From assembly GCA_029573365.1 (NCBI GenBank), contig JAKQGD010000495.1:1-6020 (forward strand): 6,020 bases of DNA. Direction: 5' to 3'. The notes beneath the pieces are model-generated. The model was not told the DNA's origin and searched no databases. It saw nothing but the letters and a program-made list of their open reading frames with translations. Origin of the DNA: Bacteroidota bacterium. GTDB lineage: Bacteria > Bacteroidota > Bacteroidia > Chitinophagales > Saprospiraceae. The position numbers and the translations under genes were made by a program. Below, piece after piece: positions 5,538-6,020 of the stretch. The first letter of the stretch is position 1; every line of letters begins with the position of its first letter.

Positions 5538-6020
5538 TTACAGCCTGCGAATCTTGATGTTTCTGTAGCTGACTTCGTCCCCATGATCCTGCAAACCTAT
5601 TCGGCCTTTTTTGTATGTACCAAAACCCGGCATAGTTTTAAACTTGCTGCCCTCTACCATTTTTTTCCAGTTGTCATCCCACAATGTCGTAGAAACTACT
5701 TTTTCGCCGTTTAAAAATAAATCCAGTTTGCCACGATTAGATCTTATGACTGCAAGGTTCCACTCGCCATGTGGTTTTACGGTTTCGCGACTGCATGAAA
5801 TCAGGTCATACAAATCACCTGCTCTGTGCTTAATAATCTTAGCATCGGGATGCCCATTATTGTCCAGTACCTGCATTTCGGGGCCTGTTTCCCACGGCCA
5901 GTTGTACTTGCTTTTGTCTTCGTGTATATAAAAAATGATGCCACTGTTGCCATCCTTTGCAATTTTCCACTCCAGCTGTAACTCAAAATTATCAAATTCT
6001 TCATCACTGATGATGTCACC
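5538..6020 (-). CDS. DUF1080 / 3-keto-disaccharide hydrolase family protein, N-terminus cut off
   Basis: The 160 visible C-terminal residues form most of a DUF1080 (PF06439) domain, a concanavalin-like beta sandwich; some members of this family hydrolyse 3-keto-disaccharides and others bind or cleave related glycans. Visible segments are NFELQLEWKI (11-20), GNSGIIF (24-30), ETGPEMQVLDN (44-54), HPDAKIIKHRAGDLYDLIS (57-75), GEWN (85-88), SKFKTMPGFG (125-134), GRIGLQDHG (139-147) and YRNIKIRRL (152-160). The frame stays open through the window edge at 6020. The Met at 5874-5876 falls inside the conserved PEMQVLDN motif and is not the start. The missing part should hold the domain's first strands (commonly with GW and W residues) and probably a signal peptide or lipoprotein signal, since these proteins are usually exported. 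It is followed after 17 bases by the HAD gene. Family is firm; exact substrate unknown. Confidence 0.93.
   Translation of the reverse strand, partial: GDIISDEEFDNFELQLEWKIAKDGNSGIIFYIHEDKSKYNWPWETGPEMQVLDNNGHPDAKIIKHRAGDLYDLISCSRETVKPHGEWNLAVIRSNRGKLDLFLNGEKVVSTTLWDDNWKKMVEGSKFKTMPGFGTYKKGRIGLQDHGDEVSYRNIKIRRL

Noticed and set aside
5538..5876. Reading the DUF1080 gene as a complete 112-residue protein
   Set aside because: The Met sits in the middle of a conserved family motif and the open frame continues with matching family sequence to the window edge, so the gene is truncated by the window only.

Overview
The window looks like ordinary chromosomal DNA of a Bacteroidota member, possibly a Cytophagales or Saprospirales relative (lineage by inference). 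Supporting signs are two matches to the Bacteroidota promoter element TAnnTTTG, few strong Shine-Dalgarno sites, a DUF1080 (3-keto-disaccharide hydrolase) gene, a Bacteroidota-looking small membrane protein, and a 2-oxoacid:ferredoxin oxidoreductase beta subunit. No rRNA, tRNA, CRISPR array, insertion sequence or phage gene was seen. All reading frames look intact; the two outermost genes are cut by the window edges.

Layout. The left edge (2-778, +) carries the C-terminal three quarters of a KorB-type beta subunit, whose partner subunit should lie upstream outside the window. It converges on a five-gene minus-strand block (4247 down to 828): msrA, msrB, a small single-pass membrane protein of unknown function, aguB and aguA. 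A perfect 9-bp inverted repeat lies in the convergent gap (789-814). A DUF1801 gene (4396-4830, +) diverges from msrA behind a good TAnnTTTG element and converges on a HAD-type hydrolase (4912-5520, -). The HAD gene follows, by 17 bases, the C-terminal part of a DUF1080 gene that runs off the right edge.

How the genes work together. MsrA and MsrB reduce the S and R forms of methionine sulfoxide and are separated by one base, so they form a repair operon. AguA and AguB catalyse consecutive steps, agmatine to N-carbamoylputrescine to putrescine, and their genes overlap by 11 bases, so they form a putrescine-making operon. The host should therefore have an arginine decarboxylase elsewhere. The membrane protein between the two pairs has no assigned role and is the most interesting unexplained gene here. 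The DUF1080 and HAD genes may be co-transcribed, but a shared pathway is only a guess. I found no convincing new multi-gene system; most of the window is housekeeping metabolism and oxidative-damage repair.
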